Assembly (NCBI RefSeq): GCF_006088715.1
Contig: NZ_CP030771.1
Coordinates: forward strand, 1,922,001 to 1,986,000
Direction: 5' to 3'
DNA from: Streptomyces sp. YIM 121038
Lineage (GTDB): Bacteria; Actinomycetota; Actinomycetes; Streptomycetales; Streptomycetaceae
DNA length: 64,000 nucleotides
A program made the position numbers and the translations under genes. A model generated the notes under the pieces. It saw only the letters and a list, made by a program, of their open reading frames with translations, was not told where the DNA came from and did no database searches. Shown one piece after another: positions 33,511 to 43,257 of the stretch; position 1 is the first letter of the stretch; each line of letters opens with the position of its first letter.

Positions 33511-33688
33511 GACCCGTGTGCTGGAGGGCTACGAGAGGTCCGACCTGGGGCGCAGACGGCCGCCCCGGGGCTCCCCCGCGCGGGGGAAGCGGAGAGCAGC
33601 CTCGGGCCCGACGTGCCGGGACCCCGGCCCGGGAGATCGTGAAGTCACCCGGAACGACCGGGTCACTTCGATCGACGGAGGGCTTCCC

Positions 33689-34297
33689 GTGAGCCGCATC
33701 ACCTTCACCCGCAACAGCACCCGCGTCCTCGCCGTGAGCGCGGCGTTCCTGGTCGCCGCGGGGGCGGCGGGCGTGGCCGCCGCGTCCGGCGAGGACGTCA
33801 CGCGCCCCGCACCGGCCGCCGAGCAGCAGGCGAAGCCCCGTGAGGCGGCCGCGCTCACCGGCACGGGCAAGATGTTCCGCAAGACGACGGAGGACGTCAC
33901 CTTCACCTTCGACGCGCACCTGGCCGAGCGGCACAACGGCGACCCGTCCAAGGCCACCGGCACCTTCAAGTTCGTCCACCTGGACAAGCCGGGCGGCAAG
34001 GGCGGCTGGGCCAAGGGCCGGATCGACTGCCTGGTGACGGGCGGCAAGGTGGCGACGACGACCGGCGTCATCACCGACACCAACATCAAGGAGATCAAGG
34101 GCGGCCGCGTCGGCTTCAGCGTCCACGACCAGGGCAAGAACGACCGCGTCGGCTACAGCTGGGGCGCGACCGGCGGCCCCACCGGCGACAAGAAGCTGAC
34201 CAAGTGCAACAGCGCCGCCCCCTTCGAAAAGCTCAAGAAGGGCACCGGCGACTTCCACGTGACCCCGTGGAACCCGCCGTACCCCGAGGGCAACTGA
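33689..34297 (+). CDS. Secreted protein of unknown function
   Basis: This 202-residue protein starts at GTG 33689 behind GGAGGG. Residues 1-38 form a signal peptide (SRITFTRNSTRVLAVSAAFLVAAGAAGVAAASGE). After a Pro/Ala-rich region comes a compact mature domain (about 65-200) rich in Lys, Gly and Thr that reads like a beta-barrel: MFRKTTEDVTFTFDAHLAE, GRIDCLVTGGKVATTTGVIT, GRVGFSVHDQGKNDRVGYSW. Two cysteines (CLV and KCN) could form a disulfide. Similar 'hypothetical' secreted repeats occur in Streptomyces, but I recognise no named family. It ends in an intrinsic terminator. Confidence 0.75.
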   Translation: MSRITFTRNSTRVLAVSAAFLVAAGAAGVAAASGEDVTRPAPAAEQQAKPREAAALTGTGKMFRKTTEDVTFTFDAHLAERHNGDPSKATGTFKFVHLDKPGGKGGWAKGRIDCLVTGGKVATTTGVITDTNIKEIKGGRVGFSVHDQGKNDRVGYSWGATGGPTGDKKLTKCNSAAPFEKLKKGTGDFHVTPWNPPYPEGN

Positions 34298-34306
34298 GCC
34301 GGGGCA

Positions 34307-34337
34307 CGGGCGGCCCGCACGGGGGTGGGGCCGCCCG
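34307..34337 (+). terminator. Terminator hairpin after the secreted-protein gene
   Basis: CGGGCGGCCC (34307-34316) pairs with GGGCCGCCCG (34328-34337) around an 11-nt loop, 10 bp after the stop codon. Confidence 0.65.
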
Positions 34338-34353
34338 CGCCCCTTGGGGGAAA

Positions 34354-34437
34354 GCGCCCCGAAGGGGCGCGGGGCTGTTTCGATATGCGGCTCCGCCGCG
34401 TGGGCGCGCCCGGCCACGACGCACCCGCAGCGAACGA
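34354..34437. repeat. Streptomyces-type dispersed intergenic element with hairpin
   Basis: GCGCCCC-GAA-GGGGCGC (34354-34370) is followed by GGGGCTGTTTCGATATGCGG, CTCCGCCGCGTGGGCGCG and CACGACGCACCCGCAGC. From memory this string occurs in very similar form in many Streptomyces intergenic regions, usually downstream of genes. It separates the secreted-protein gene from the convergent Lrp gene and may help terminate both. Confidence 0.55.
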
Positions 34438-34893
34438 CTAAGCAGGCGACCCCGAGGAGAACCGCCGCATCAGCGGTGAAAGGACGAGCACCGACTTGGT
34501 GCGCTCAACGAACGGCTCACCCGCGATCCGCTCGAGCACGCGCTCGAAATGACGCATGTCCGCGGCGAAGACCTGCACGAGCGCGTCCGCCTCCCCCGTG
34601 ACGGTGGAGGCGGACGCGACCTCCGGATAGCGCTCCAGACCGCGCTGGATCGCCTCCGGCGAGGTGTTGCGGCGACAGTAGATCTCGATGAACCCCTCGG
34701 TCTCCCAGCCGAGCGCGGCCGGGTCGACGCGGACGGTGAATCCGGTGATCGCTCCGGTGGCCCGCAGCCGGTCCACGCGCCGCTTCACGGCGGGCGCGGA
34801 CAGGCCGACGAGCTGGCCGATGTCGGCGTAGGAGCGGCGGGCGTCCTCGGCGAGGGCGTGCACGATGCGTTCGTCGAGATCGTTCAGTCGCAC
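34438..34893 (-). CDS. Lrp/AsnC-family transcriptional regulator
   Basis: This 151-residue regulator has an N-terminal HTH (about 2-60; LNDLDERIVHALAEDARRSYADIGQLVGLSAPAVKRRVDRL) and a C-terminal RAM/effector-binding domain (about 65-145; GFIEIYCRRNTSPEAIQ, ASTVTGEADALVQVFA). It lies 25 bp downstream of an APC amino-acid permease in the same direction, so it is probably co-transcribed with it. An amino acid is the likely effector. Local autoregulation, and control of the nearby monooxygenase/amidase pair, are reasonable inferences. Confidence 0.9.
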   Translation of the reverse strand: MRLNDLDERIVHALAEDARRSYADIGQLVGLSAPAVKRRVDRLRATGAITGFTVRVDPAALGWETEGFIEIYCRRNTSPEAIQRGLERYPEVASASTVTGEADALVQVFAADMRHFERVLERIAGEPFVERTKSVLVLSPLMRRFSSGSPA

Positions 34894-34918
34894 TGGGGGT
34901 CGTTCACTTCTCTGCGTG

Positions 34919-36412
34919 TCACTTCACTGCGGAGGCCTCCGCGGCGGGCGGCTCGGTCTCCAGACGGGAGCGGCGCATCCCGTACAGGAAGTAGAACACG
35001 AGCCCGACGACCATCCAGACACCGAAGACCTTCCAGGTCGCCGCGTCGAGGTTGTACATGTTGTAGGCGCAGAAGCCGAAGCCGAGCACCGGGAAGAGCC
35101 AGCCGAGCGGCACCCGGAAGGTGCGGGGCATGTCGGGGCGGGTGCGGCGCAGGATGACCACGGCGATGTTGACCAGGCCGAAGGCGAAGAGCGTGCCGAT
35201 GCTGGTGGCGTCGACGAGCTTGCCGAGCGGGATCACCGAGGCGAGGACGCCGCAGAACAGGGACACGATGACGGTGTTCACGCGGGGCGTGCCGGTCTTG
35301 CCGCTGACCTTGGCGAACGTCTTCGGCACGAGGCCGTCGCGGGACATCGCGAACAGCACGCGGGTCTGGCCGTAGAGGACGGTCAGGACGACGCTGGCGA
35401 TCGAGATGACGGCACCGGCGGCGAGCAGGGTGCCCCAGAAGGTCTGGCCGGTGACGTCGTTCATGATCGCGGTGAGCGACGCCTCGGAGCCCTCGAAGTC
35501 CTTCCAGTTCCAGGCGCCGACGGCGACGGCGGCGACCAGGACGTACAGGGCGGTGACGATGATCAGCGAGAGCATGATCGCGCGGGGCAGGTCGCGCTGC
35601 GGGTTCTTGGCCTCCTCACCGGCGGTGGAGGCGGCGTCGAAGCCGATGTAGGAGAAGAACAGGCTCGCTCCGGCCGCGCTGACCCCGGCGACGCCGAGCG
35701 GCATGAAGTCGGCGTAGTTGCCGGACTTGAAGCCCGTGAAGCCGACCGCGCAGAACAGCACGAGGGCCGCGATCTTCACGATGACCATGATCGTGTTCGC
35801 GCGGGCGGACTCCTTGGCGCCGCCGAGCAGGAACACCATGGCGAGCAGCACGACGATCAGGCCGGGCAGGTTGATGATCGCCCCGTCGACCTCGCCGGGC
35901 GCCGCGGAGAGCGCGTCCGGGATGGTGACGCCGATGGTGCCGTCGAGCAGCTCGTTCAGGTACTGGCCCCAGCCGACGGCGACGGCCGCGACAGACACGC
36001 CGTACTCCAGGACCAGGCACCAGCCGCAGACCCAGGCGACGAGCTCGCCCATCGTCGCGTACGCGTACGAGTACGAGGATCCGGCCACCGGGATGGTGCC
36101 CGCGAGCTCGGCGTAGGACAGGGCCGAGAACAGGGCGGTGAGTCCGGCGATGACGAAGGAGACCGTCACGGCCGGGCCGGCCTTGGGCACGCTCTCGCCG
36201 AGCACCACGAAGATGCCGGTGCCGAGCGTCGCGCCGATGCTGATCATGGTCAGCTGCCACATGCCGAGGGTCCGGCGGAGCGTGCCGCCCTCGCCCTGGC
36301 CGCCCTCGGCGACCAGGCGGTCCACCGGCTTGCGCCGCGTTATTCGGCTGCCGAAACCGCTGTCGCCCTGGGGGCGTGGGCGGGTCTTCGGGGGGGCGCC
36401 CTGGTCGAGCAC
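34919..36412 (-). CDS. APC-family amino-acid permease (cationic amino acid type)
   Basis: This 497-residue transporter has about 12-14 helices. The sequences MWQLTMISIGATLGTGIFVVLG (unwound helix 1 motif GxxxGxG), FFSYIGFDAASTAGEEAKNPQRDLPRAI and GQTRVLFAMSRDGLVP are typical of the CAT (cationic amino acid) branch. The start is GTG 36412, supported by a perfect AAGGAG seven bases upstream. The Lrp gene follows by 25 bp. Lysine or arginine uptake would fit the neighbouring 2-monooxygenase/amidase genes, but substrate specificity is inferred from family only. Confidence 0.88.
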   Translation of the reverse strand: MLDQGAPPKTRPRPQGDSGFGSRITRRKPVDRLVAEGGQGEGGTLRRTLGMWQLTMISIGATLGTGIFVVLGESVPKAGPAVTVSFVIAGLTALFSALSYAELAGTIPVAGSSYSYAYATMGELVAWVCGWCLVLEYGVSVAAVAVGWGQYLNELLDGTIGVTIPDALSAAPGEVDGAIINLPGLIVVLLAMVFLLGGAKESARANTIMVIVKIAALVLFCAVGFTGFKSGNYADFMPLGVAGVSAAGASLFFSYIGFDAASTAGEEAKNPQRDLPRAIMLSLIIVTALYVLVAAVAVGAWNWKDFEGSEASLTAIMNDVTGQTFWGTLLAAGAVISIASVVLTVLYGQTRVLFAMSRDGLVPKTFAKVSGKTGTPRVNTVIVSLFCGVLASVIPLGKLVDATSIGTLFAFGLVNIAVVILRRTRPDMPRTFRVPLGWLFPVLGFGFCAYNMYNLDAATWKVFGVWMVVGLVFYFLYGMRRSRLETEPPAAEASAVK

Positions 36413-36563
36413 GGGTGGCTCCTTAATCGCTGCCGGTCGAAATGGCCGGGACCCACGGCAGCCCGGGCATCACCACGGGAACCACCGAGCAGGCAGTCCC
36501 CGCCACGCCACGTACAGCGCCAGACTCTAAGGGGTTCCGCTTCTCAGCCGAAATGCAGCAACG

Positions 36564-36640
36564 TTGCGCACCGGCGGAAGATCGTTGCGTGAGCGCCGAA
36601 GGGACGGATCTTTATTGCGCCGTCCCTTTCGTCCGTTGCG
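36564..36640. promoter_or_regulatory. Four phased TTGCG motifs upstream of the permease-lrp unit
   Basis: TTGCG occurs at 36564, 36585, 36615 and 36636, giving start-to-start distances of 21, 30 and 21 bp, close to whole helical turns. Three of the four are CGTTGCG and two extend to CGTTGCGTGA. Phased half-sites upstream of an amino-acid transporter gene are what Lrp-type regulators bind, but the motif is not a proven Lrp site. The wider gap 36413-36773 holds no gene. Confidence 0.35.
36599..36628. repeat. 9-bp inverted repeat in the permease upstream region
   Basis: AAGGGACGG (36599-36607) and CCGTCCCTT (36620-36628) form a perfect stem with a 12-nt loop that contains the third TTGCG motif. 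It may be an operator or a hairpin in the permease leader. Confidence 0.45.
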
Positions 36641-36773
36641 TGACGCCCGATTTGTCCGCTGCTGGGGATTCCGTTTGTTTCCGGTGCGGCTCCCGTCGGC
36701 ACGGCTCCCGTATCCCGCCCGTCGGCCGATCCGTATTCCGTTTGTAATCTTCCCGAAGCACCGGGGAAACGCC

Positions 36774-36807
36774 GACGGCCCCCGCGAGCGAACTCGCGGG
36801 GGCCGTC
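36774..36807 (-). terminator. Terminator hairpin downstream of guaB1
   Basis: A perfect 15-bp stem (36774-36788 with 36793-36807) closed by the tetraloop CGAA lies 27 bp after the guaB1 stop on the minus strand. Confidence 0.8.
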
Positions 36808-36834
36808 GATGAGTTGGGCCCGGGGGCCGGCGCG

Positions 36835-38343
<1,509 letters not shown>

Positions 38344-38367
38344 TCATTGTCCCATGCCCAACCGATT

Positions 38368-38398
38368 GCGCCGCCTGGGACGATCACCCAGGCGGCGC
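38368..38398 (-). terminator. Terminator hairpin between the MFS gene and guaB1
   Basis: GCGCCGCCTGGG (38368-38379) pairs perfectly with CCCAGGCGGCGC (38387-38398) around a 7-nt loop. It is 63 bp past the MFS stop on the minus strand and insulates guaB1. Confidence 0.75.
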
Positions 38399-38461
38399 GG
38401 GAACCCCCTGGTCAGATCCTCCAAGGGCGCCACCGTCCGCTGCCGCGGGCCTGCGCTGCGT

Positions 38462-39688
38462 CTAGATCTTCCGGGTGCGCCACACCGCCAGCGAGGTGAG
38501 CGCGCTGAGCACCGCGCCGAATCCGAGGACCGCGGTGAGCGACACCGCGCTCACCACCACGCCGCCGAGCGCCGCGCCCGAGGCGATGGCCAGGTTGAAC
38601 ATCGAGGTGTTCAGGGCGGTCGCCGCCTCGGTCGAGCCGGGCGCGGCCTTGAGCACCCAGGTCTGCACGGCCACGGGGATGCCGCCGAAGGCGAGGCCCC
38701 ACAGCACCAGGAGCACGATCCCGGTCGCCGGGCTCCGGCCGACCAGCGGGAACAGCGCGAGCACGGCGGCGAGCAGCACGCTCATGGTGATGATGGTGGC
38801 GCGGACGTCGCGGGTCGCGGTGATGCCCGCGAGGACCGTGCCGCCGATGCCCGCGAGGCCGTAGACCAGCAGCAGCGGACCGATCAGGCTCTCGCTGACG
38901 CCCGAGGTGTCCTGGAGGATCGGGCTGATGAAGGTGAAGGCCGCGTAGTGGCCGCCCACGAGCAGGCCGGTGGCGATGACGCCCGCGCGGACCGTGCGGT
39001 TGCGGAACTGCCGGGGCAGCTCGGACAGGCGCACCGGCTCGGTGGCGGGCAGGCTCGGGAGCAGGAACACCAGGCCCGCGACCACGATCAGGCCGAGCCC
39101 GGCGACGGCCAGGAACGCGATCCGCCAGTCGGAGAGCTCACCGACGAACGTCGCCGCGGGCACGCCGATCACGTTGGCCGCGGTCGCGCCGCCGAAGACG
39201 AGCGCGGTGGCCCGGGGGATGTGCCGCTCGGGCACGAGCCGCACGGCGATGCCCGCCGCGAGGGCCCAGAACCCGCCGATGCTGACGCCCGCGACGAACC
39301 GCGCGACGAGCAGCAGGGCGAAGCCGGAAGCGGCGGCCGAGAGGGCGTTGGCCGCGACCATCAGCGTGAGCAGGGCGAGCAGGACGAGCCGTCGGTCGAG
39401 GCGGCCGATGAGGACGGGCAGGACGGGCGCGGTCACCGCGGCCACGAGCCCCGGCACGGTCACGAGGAGGCCGACCGCGCCCTCGGAGACGTCGAGCCCG
39501 CCGCTGATCGAGGTCATCAGGCCGACCGGGAGGGCCTCGACGGTGATCATGGCGAAGGTGCCGAGCGCCATGGCCACGACGGCCAGCCAGGTCCTGACGG
39601 AGACCCGGTCCGGCGGCGGCGCGGGCGTGCTGGGGGTGACGGGAGCGGCGGGTGTGGCGGAGGTGGCTGACTTGCTGGGGCCGGACAT
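38462..39688 (-). CDS. MFS transporter (arabinose/purine efflux-like)
   Basis: This 408-residue protein has a disordered Ser/Thr/Pro-rich N-terminus (about 1-30) and twelve predicted helices. VRTWLAVVAMALGTFAMITVEALPVGLM and PVLIGRLDRRLVLLALL (loop 2-3 motif) are typical of the DHA1-type efflux branch (AraJ/PbuE/YdhP relatives). ATG 39688 is chosen because GGGAGT precedes it. The neighbouring upstream gene is a LAL regulator in the same orientation, which may control it. The substrate is unknown. Confidence 0.85.
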   Translation of the reverse strand: MSGPSKSATSATPAAPVTPSTPAPPPDRVSVRTWLAVVAMALGTFAMITVEALPVGLMTSISGGLDVSEGAVGLLVTVPGLVAAVTAPVLPVLIGRLDRRLVLLALLTLMVAANALSAAASGFALLLVARFVAGVSIGGFWALAAGIAVRLVPERHIPRATALVFGGATAANVIGVPAATFVGELSDWRIAFLAVAGLGLIVVAGLVFLLPSLPATEPVRLSELPRQFRNRTVRAGVIATGLLVGGHYAAFTFISPILQDTSGVSESLIGPLLLVYGLAGIGGTVLAGITATRDVRATIITMSVLLAAVLALFPLVGRSPATGIVLLVLWGLAFGGIPVAVQTWVLKAAPGSTEAATALNTSMFNLAIASGAALGGVVVSAVSLTAVLGFGAVLSALTSLAVWRTRKI

Positions 39689-39858
39689 GGCTGAACTCCC
39701 GTTCCGAGCGGTTCGCTTGGGGCTGTGCGCGGCGGTGAAGGCCGCGAGGAACACGCTAGGAAGCGGCGGAGGGACGCGAATCAGTCACATGACTGGCGTG
39801 CGTCCGTCGTCGGTCCTACGCCGGTCCAGGCACCCGCGCCGCCCGCCCCGCCCCGGCC

Positions 39859-42729
39859 CTACTCCCCCAGGTCCATGCGGGCCAGCTCGCCGCGTGAGGC
39901 GACGCCCAGCTTCGGATACGCCTTGTAGAGGTGGTAGCCGACGGTGCGCGGGCTGAGGAACAGCTGGGCCGCGATGTCCCGGTTGCTCAGGCCGGTCGCC
40001 GCGAGCCGCACGATCTGGAGCTCCTGCGGCGTGAGCCGGTCGAGCAGGCCCGGCTCGCGGTCGCGGACCGGCGTGGTCTCGCCGGTGGCCCGCAGCTCGG
40101 CGCGGGCGCGCTCCGCCCACAGCGGGGCGCCGACCGCGTCGAACAGCTCCAGGGCGGCGCGCAGCCGGGGCCGGGCGTCGGACCTGCGCAGCCTGCGCCG
40201 CAGCCACTCCCCGTACAGGAGCTCGGTGCGGGCCCGCTCGAAGGGACGCTGGTCGTGCAGGTGGACCCGGACGGCCTCGGCGAAGAGGGCGTCGGCGGGG
40301 TCGCCCTGCGCGGCGGCCTCAGCGGCCCCGTCGGCCCCGGTGGCCCCCTCGCCCGCCACGGCCCCGGTGGCCGCCGCCCCCGCCACGGCTCCGGTGACCC
40401 CCACCGTGGCGAGCAGCGCGCGGCAGCGCAGCGCGACGGCCCGCGCCCAGGGCTGCCCGGTGGCGTCCGCCCACTTCGCGAACGCGGCGGCCGCGGCCCG
40501 GGCTCGCTCCGGCCTGCCCACGCGCACCGCGCTCTCCACCAGGTCGGGCAGGGCGTACAGGGCGAAGCCGGAGTGCCCGTGCGGCCCGGCCCACAGGTCC
40601 TCCAGGCGGTGCAGCGCCTCGTCGTGGCGGCCGTGGCCGAGGTCGAGCAGGGCGAGCGCGCCGCTCGACCAGGCGCCCGCGATGGGCAGGCCCTGCGCGG
40701 CGAGCTCCCTGGTGAGCGCCCGGCAGCGGTCCTCGTCACCCTCGGCCGCGGCGATGTGCGCGAGCACGCCGCGCAGATTCCCCGCGAACAGGCCCTGCGC
40801 GGTGTCCTCCGCGATCCGCGCGCCCTCGGCGGCGGACGCCGTGGCGTCCCGGAGGCGGCCCATGAGCAGCTGCGCCCGCGCGAGGTGGAACAGCGCGGCG
40901 GGCATGAGGCCGATCGCGTCCCCGGCCCGGCAGTCCCGCTCCAGCGCGCGGGCCCGCTCGTACGCGGCGCCCAGGTCGCCGATGAGCTGGTGCCACCAGT
41001 GCGTGCTGGCCCGCTCCCACAGGCCGGGCGCGCTCGCCGGACCGGGCGCGCCCGCCGCGTCGCCGGGCGCCTCGACGAGGAGGCGCGCTGCGGGCAGCCC
41101 CCGGGCCGGGTCGCCGAGCGCCACGGTGGCCAGGCCGTCGACGGCGGTGATCAGGCGTGCGGCCCCGGGCTCGGCGTGCGGGCCGGACAGCGAGGGCCGC
41201 AGCGCCGTGAGCCCGGCCGAGGTCCGCGCGATCATGCCCGGGTCGTTGAGCGCCCAGGCGGCGGACATCGCGTCCAGGAACATGTACGCGGCCGCCCGCG
41301 CGTCGTGCGGCCCGACCTCGGCCGCCGCCTCGACGAGGAGCGCGTGCGCGGCGCGCTGGTCGCCGCGCGCGTTCGCGGCCGTGGCGCGGATGCGGGCGAG
41401 CCGGGCCCGGGTGAGCGGGTCGTGCGGGTGCGCGGCGGCCCGGTCCGCGAGCCCCGCGGCGCGCTGCTGCTCGCCCGCGTTCTCCACGGCCTCGGCCGCG
41501 GCCACGAGCCGCCGGGCGCGCCGCTCGTCGGTCGGCGAGAGCGCGGCGGCACGTTCGTACGCGGCGGCCTCGGCCTGGTGCCCGCCGCGGCGGCGTGCGG
41601 CCTGAGCGGTGTGCTCCAGGTCGGCGGCGACGCTCTCGTCGGGGCCGGTCGCGGCCGCCGCCCGGTGCCAGGCGCGGCGGTCGGCGGTGGTGGCCCCGGC
41701 GAGGGCGCGGTGCACGACCGTGCGCAGGGACAGGGGCGCGGCGCGGTACACCGCGGAACGGCTCAGCGGGTGCGTGAAGCGCAGCCGCCCGTCGGCCACG
41801 GAGATCAGCCGGCTCGCCTCGGCGGCGGCCAGGTCGTCGAGCGAGGCGTCCAGGGCCCGCCCCGCCGCCAGGACGGCGCCCAGGTCGCCGGTGGGCTCGG
41901 CGGCGGCGACCACGAGCAGGTCCTGGGCCCGGGGCGGCAGGGCCCGCGCCCGGTCGAGGAAGGTGCGCTCGACGCGTTCGGACACCGGCCGGGAGCCCAG
42001 GTGGAAGAAGTCGGCGTGCAGATCGCCGGAGCGCTGCGCGGCGCTCAGCGCGGCGGGCAGTTCGAGCAGGGCCAGCGGATTGCCGCGCGCCTCCCGGAGG
42101 ACCAGGCCGCGCACGTGCGCGGGGAGCCCGTCGGCGTGCTGGTGGAGCAGGCGCGCGCCGGTCTCCTCGTCGAGCCCGGCGAGCCGTAGTTCGGCGAGGC
42201 CCGACGCGGGGAACGGATGCCCGTCGCGGACCGCGAAGACCAGCGCCACGGGGTCGGAGCCGAGCCGCCGCGCGGCGAAGAGCAGGGCTTCCACGGACGC
42301 CTGGTCCAGCCACTGCGCGTCGTCGACGAGCACGGCCAGGGGCCGCTCCTCGGCGATCTCGCCGAGCAGGGACAGGACCGCGAGCCCCACGAGGAAGCGG
42401 TCGGCGGCGCCGCCGCCCGGGAAGTCGGCGTCCAGGCCGAACGCCGCGCGCAGTGCCCGCGCCTGCGGCGCGGGCAGCGCGTCGAGCCGGTCGGCGTGGG
42501 CCCCGAGCAGCAGGTGCAGGCCCGCGAAGGCCAGCTCCGACTCCGACTCGATGCCGAGCCCGCGCAGCACCCGCAGGTCCGTGGCGTGCTCGGCGGCGTG
42601 GTCCAGCAGGGCCGTCTTGCCGATCCCGGCCTCGCCGCGCACGACGAGCACCCCGCCCCGCTGTTTCCTCGCCCCGTCGAGCAGCCCGTCGACGACGGCC
42701 CGCTCCCGGTCCCGCCCGTACAGCTCCAT
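39859..42729 (-). CDS. LAL-family (AAA + LuxR HTH) transcriptional regulator
   Basis: This 956-residue regulator has an N-terminal nucleotide-binding domain with Walker A RGEAGIGKTAL (32-39), Walker B AVLVDDAQWLDQ and the conserved PFPASGLAELRLAGLDEETGARLL segment. A long helical TPR-like middle (about 380-800) carries an Ala/Gly-rich low-complexity insert (about 780-810; TGAVAGAAATGAVAG). The C-terminal LuxR HTH (about 897-950) is LTPQELQIVRLAATGLSNRDIA followed by LSPRTVGYHLYKAYPKL. LAL proteins are ATP-dependent activators, often pathway-specific. Here the gene lies between an MFS exporter and a barnase/barstar pair, and no biosynthetic cluster is present, so its target is unclear. Confidence 0.92.
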   Translation of the reverse strand: MELYGRDRERAVVDGLLDGARKQRGGVLVVRGEAGIGKTALLDHAAEHATDLRVLRGLGIESESELAFAGLHLLLGAHADRLDALPAPQARALRAAFGLDADFPGGGAADRFLVGLAVLSLLGEIAEERPLAVLVDDAQWLDQASVEALLFAARRLGSDPVALVFAVRDGHPFPASGLAELRLAGLDEETGARLLHQHADGLPAHVRGLVLREARGNPLALLELPAALSAAQRSGDLHADFFHLGSRPVSERVERTFLDRARALPPRAQDLLVVAAAEPTGDLGAVLAAGRALDASLDDLAAAEASRLISVADGRLRFTHPLSRSAVYRAAPLSLRTVVHRALAGATTADRRAWHRAAAATGPDESVAADLEHTAQAARRRGGHQAEAAAYERAAALSPTDERRARRLVAAAEAVENAGEQQRAAGLADRAAAHPHDPLTRARLARIRATAANARGDQRAAHALLVEAAAEVGPHDARAAAYMFLDAMSAAWALNDPGMIARTSAGLTALRPSLSGPHAEPGAARLITAVDGLATVALGDPARGLPAARLLVEAPGDAAGAPGPASAPGLWERASTHWWHQLIGDLGAAYERARALERDCRAGDAIGLMPAALFHLARAQLLMGRLRDATASAAEGARIAEDTAQGLFAGNLRGVLAHIAAAEGDEDRCRALTRELAAQGLPIAGAWSSGALALLDLGHGRHDEALHRLEDLWAGPHGHSGFALYALPDLVESAVRVGRPERARAAAAAFAKWADATGQPWARAVALRCRALLATVGVTGAVAGAAATGAVAGEGATGADGAAEAAAQGDPADALFAEAVRVHLHDQRPFERARTELLYGEWLRRRLRRSDARPRLRAALELFDAVGAPLWAERARAELRATGETTPVRDREPGLLDRLTPQELQIVRLAATGLSNRDIAAQLFLSPRTVGYHLYKAYPKLGVASRGELARMDLGE

Positions 42730-42833
42730 GCCCCGTTCCCCCCGTGTGTCCGCGCGTCCGCCGGCGTGCCCGCCGTCCGCCCGGTGTGTTCCCGTGCCGG
42801 TACGCCGTCGGCGCGGCGTACGCCCCGGTGCCG

Positions 42834-43244
42834 TCAGTCCGGCGGCCCCAGTGCCAGGACGATCTCCAGTGCCGTGTCCTCGCCCCGCCAGTGCCCGACC
42901 GCCGCGGCGAAGACGTCCTGCGCGATCTCCCAGTCGCCCGGTGCCCGGCGCGCGTACTCCTGCCAGCCGGTGACGGCCACGAGGAGCCCTCGCGCGCGCG
43001 GCTGCCACGACAGGTCCGTCAGACAGTCGGCGAGCGCGTCCCAGTTGCGCCCGAACCACTCCGGCAGCGCGAACGCCGTGGCGCACCGCTCCATGAAGGC
43101 GTCCTTGTCCCGGACGCCGCTCAGCTCGAGGGCGACGGTGCTCCACCCGGTGCCGCGCACGGCCCCGAGCACCCCCGCCGGCGCCCCCGGCGTCGCGCCG
43201 TCCGCAGCGGCGGGGTCCCCGCCCGCCCAGTCACCCGTCGTCAC
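42834..43244 (-). CDS. Barstar-family RNase inhibitor
   Basis: This 136-residue protein matches the barstar family: an N-terminal low-complexity stretch, then VALELSGVRDKDAFMERCATAFALPEWFGRNWDALADCLTDL, which contains the barnase-binding helix with Trp-Phe-Gly-Arg-Asn-Trp-Asp. VTGWQEYAR and ALEIVLAL follow. The start is GTG 43244 behind GGAGGCACGAGC. It lies 13 bp downstream of a barnase-like ribonuclease gene on the same strand, so it is very probably the cytoplasmic inhibitor that protects the producer from that RNase before export. Confidence 0.9.
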   Translation of the reverse strand: MTTGDWAGGDPAAADGATPGAPAGVLGAVRGTGWSTVALELSGVRDKDAFMERCATAFALPEWFGRNWDALADCLTDLSWQPRARGLLVAVTGWQEYARRAPGDWEIAQDVFAAAVGHWRGEDTALEIVLALGPPD

Positions 43245-43257
43245 GCTCGTGCCTCCG

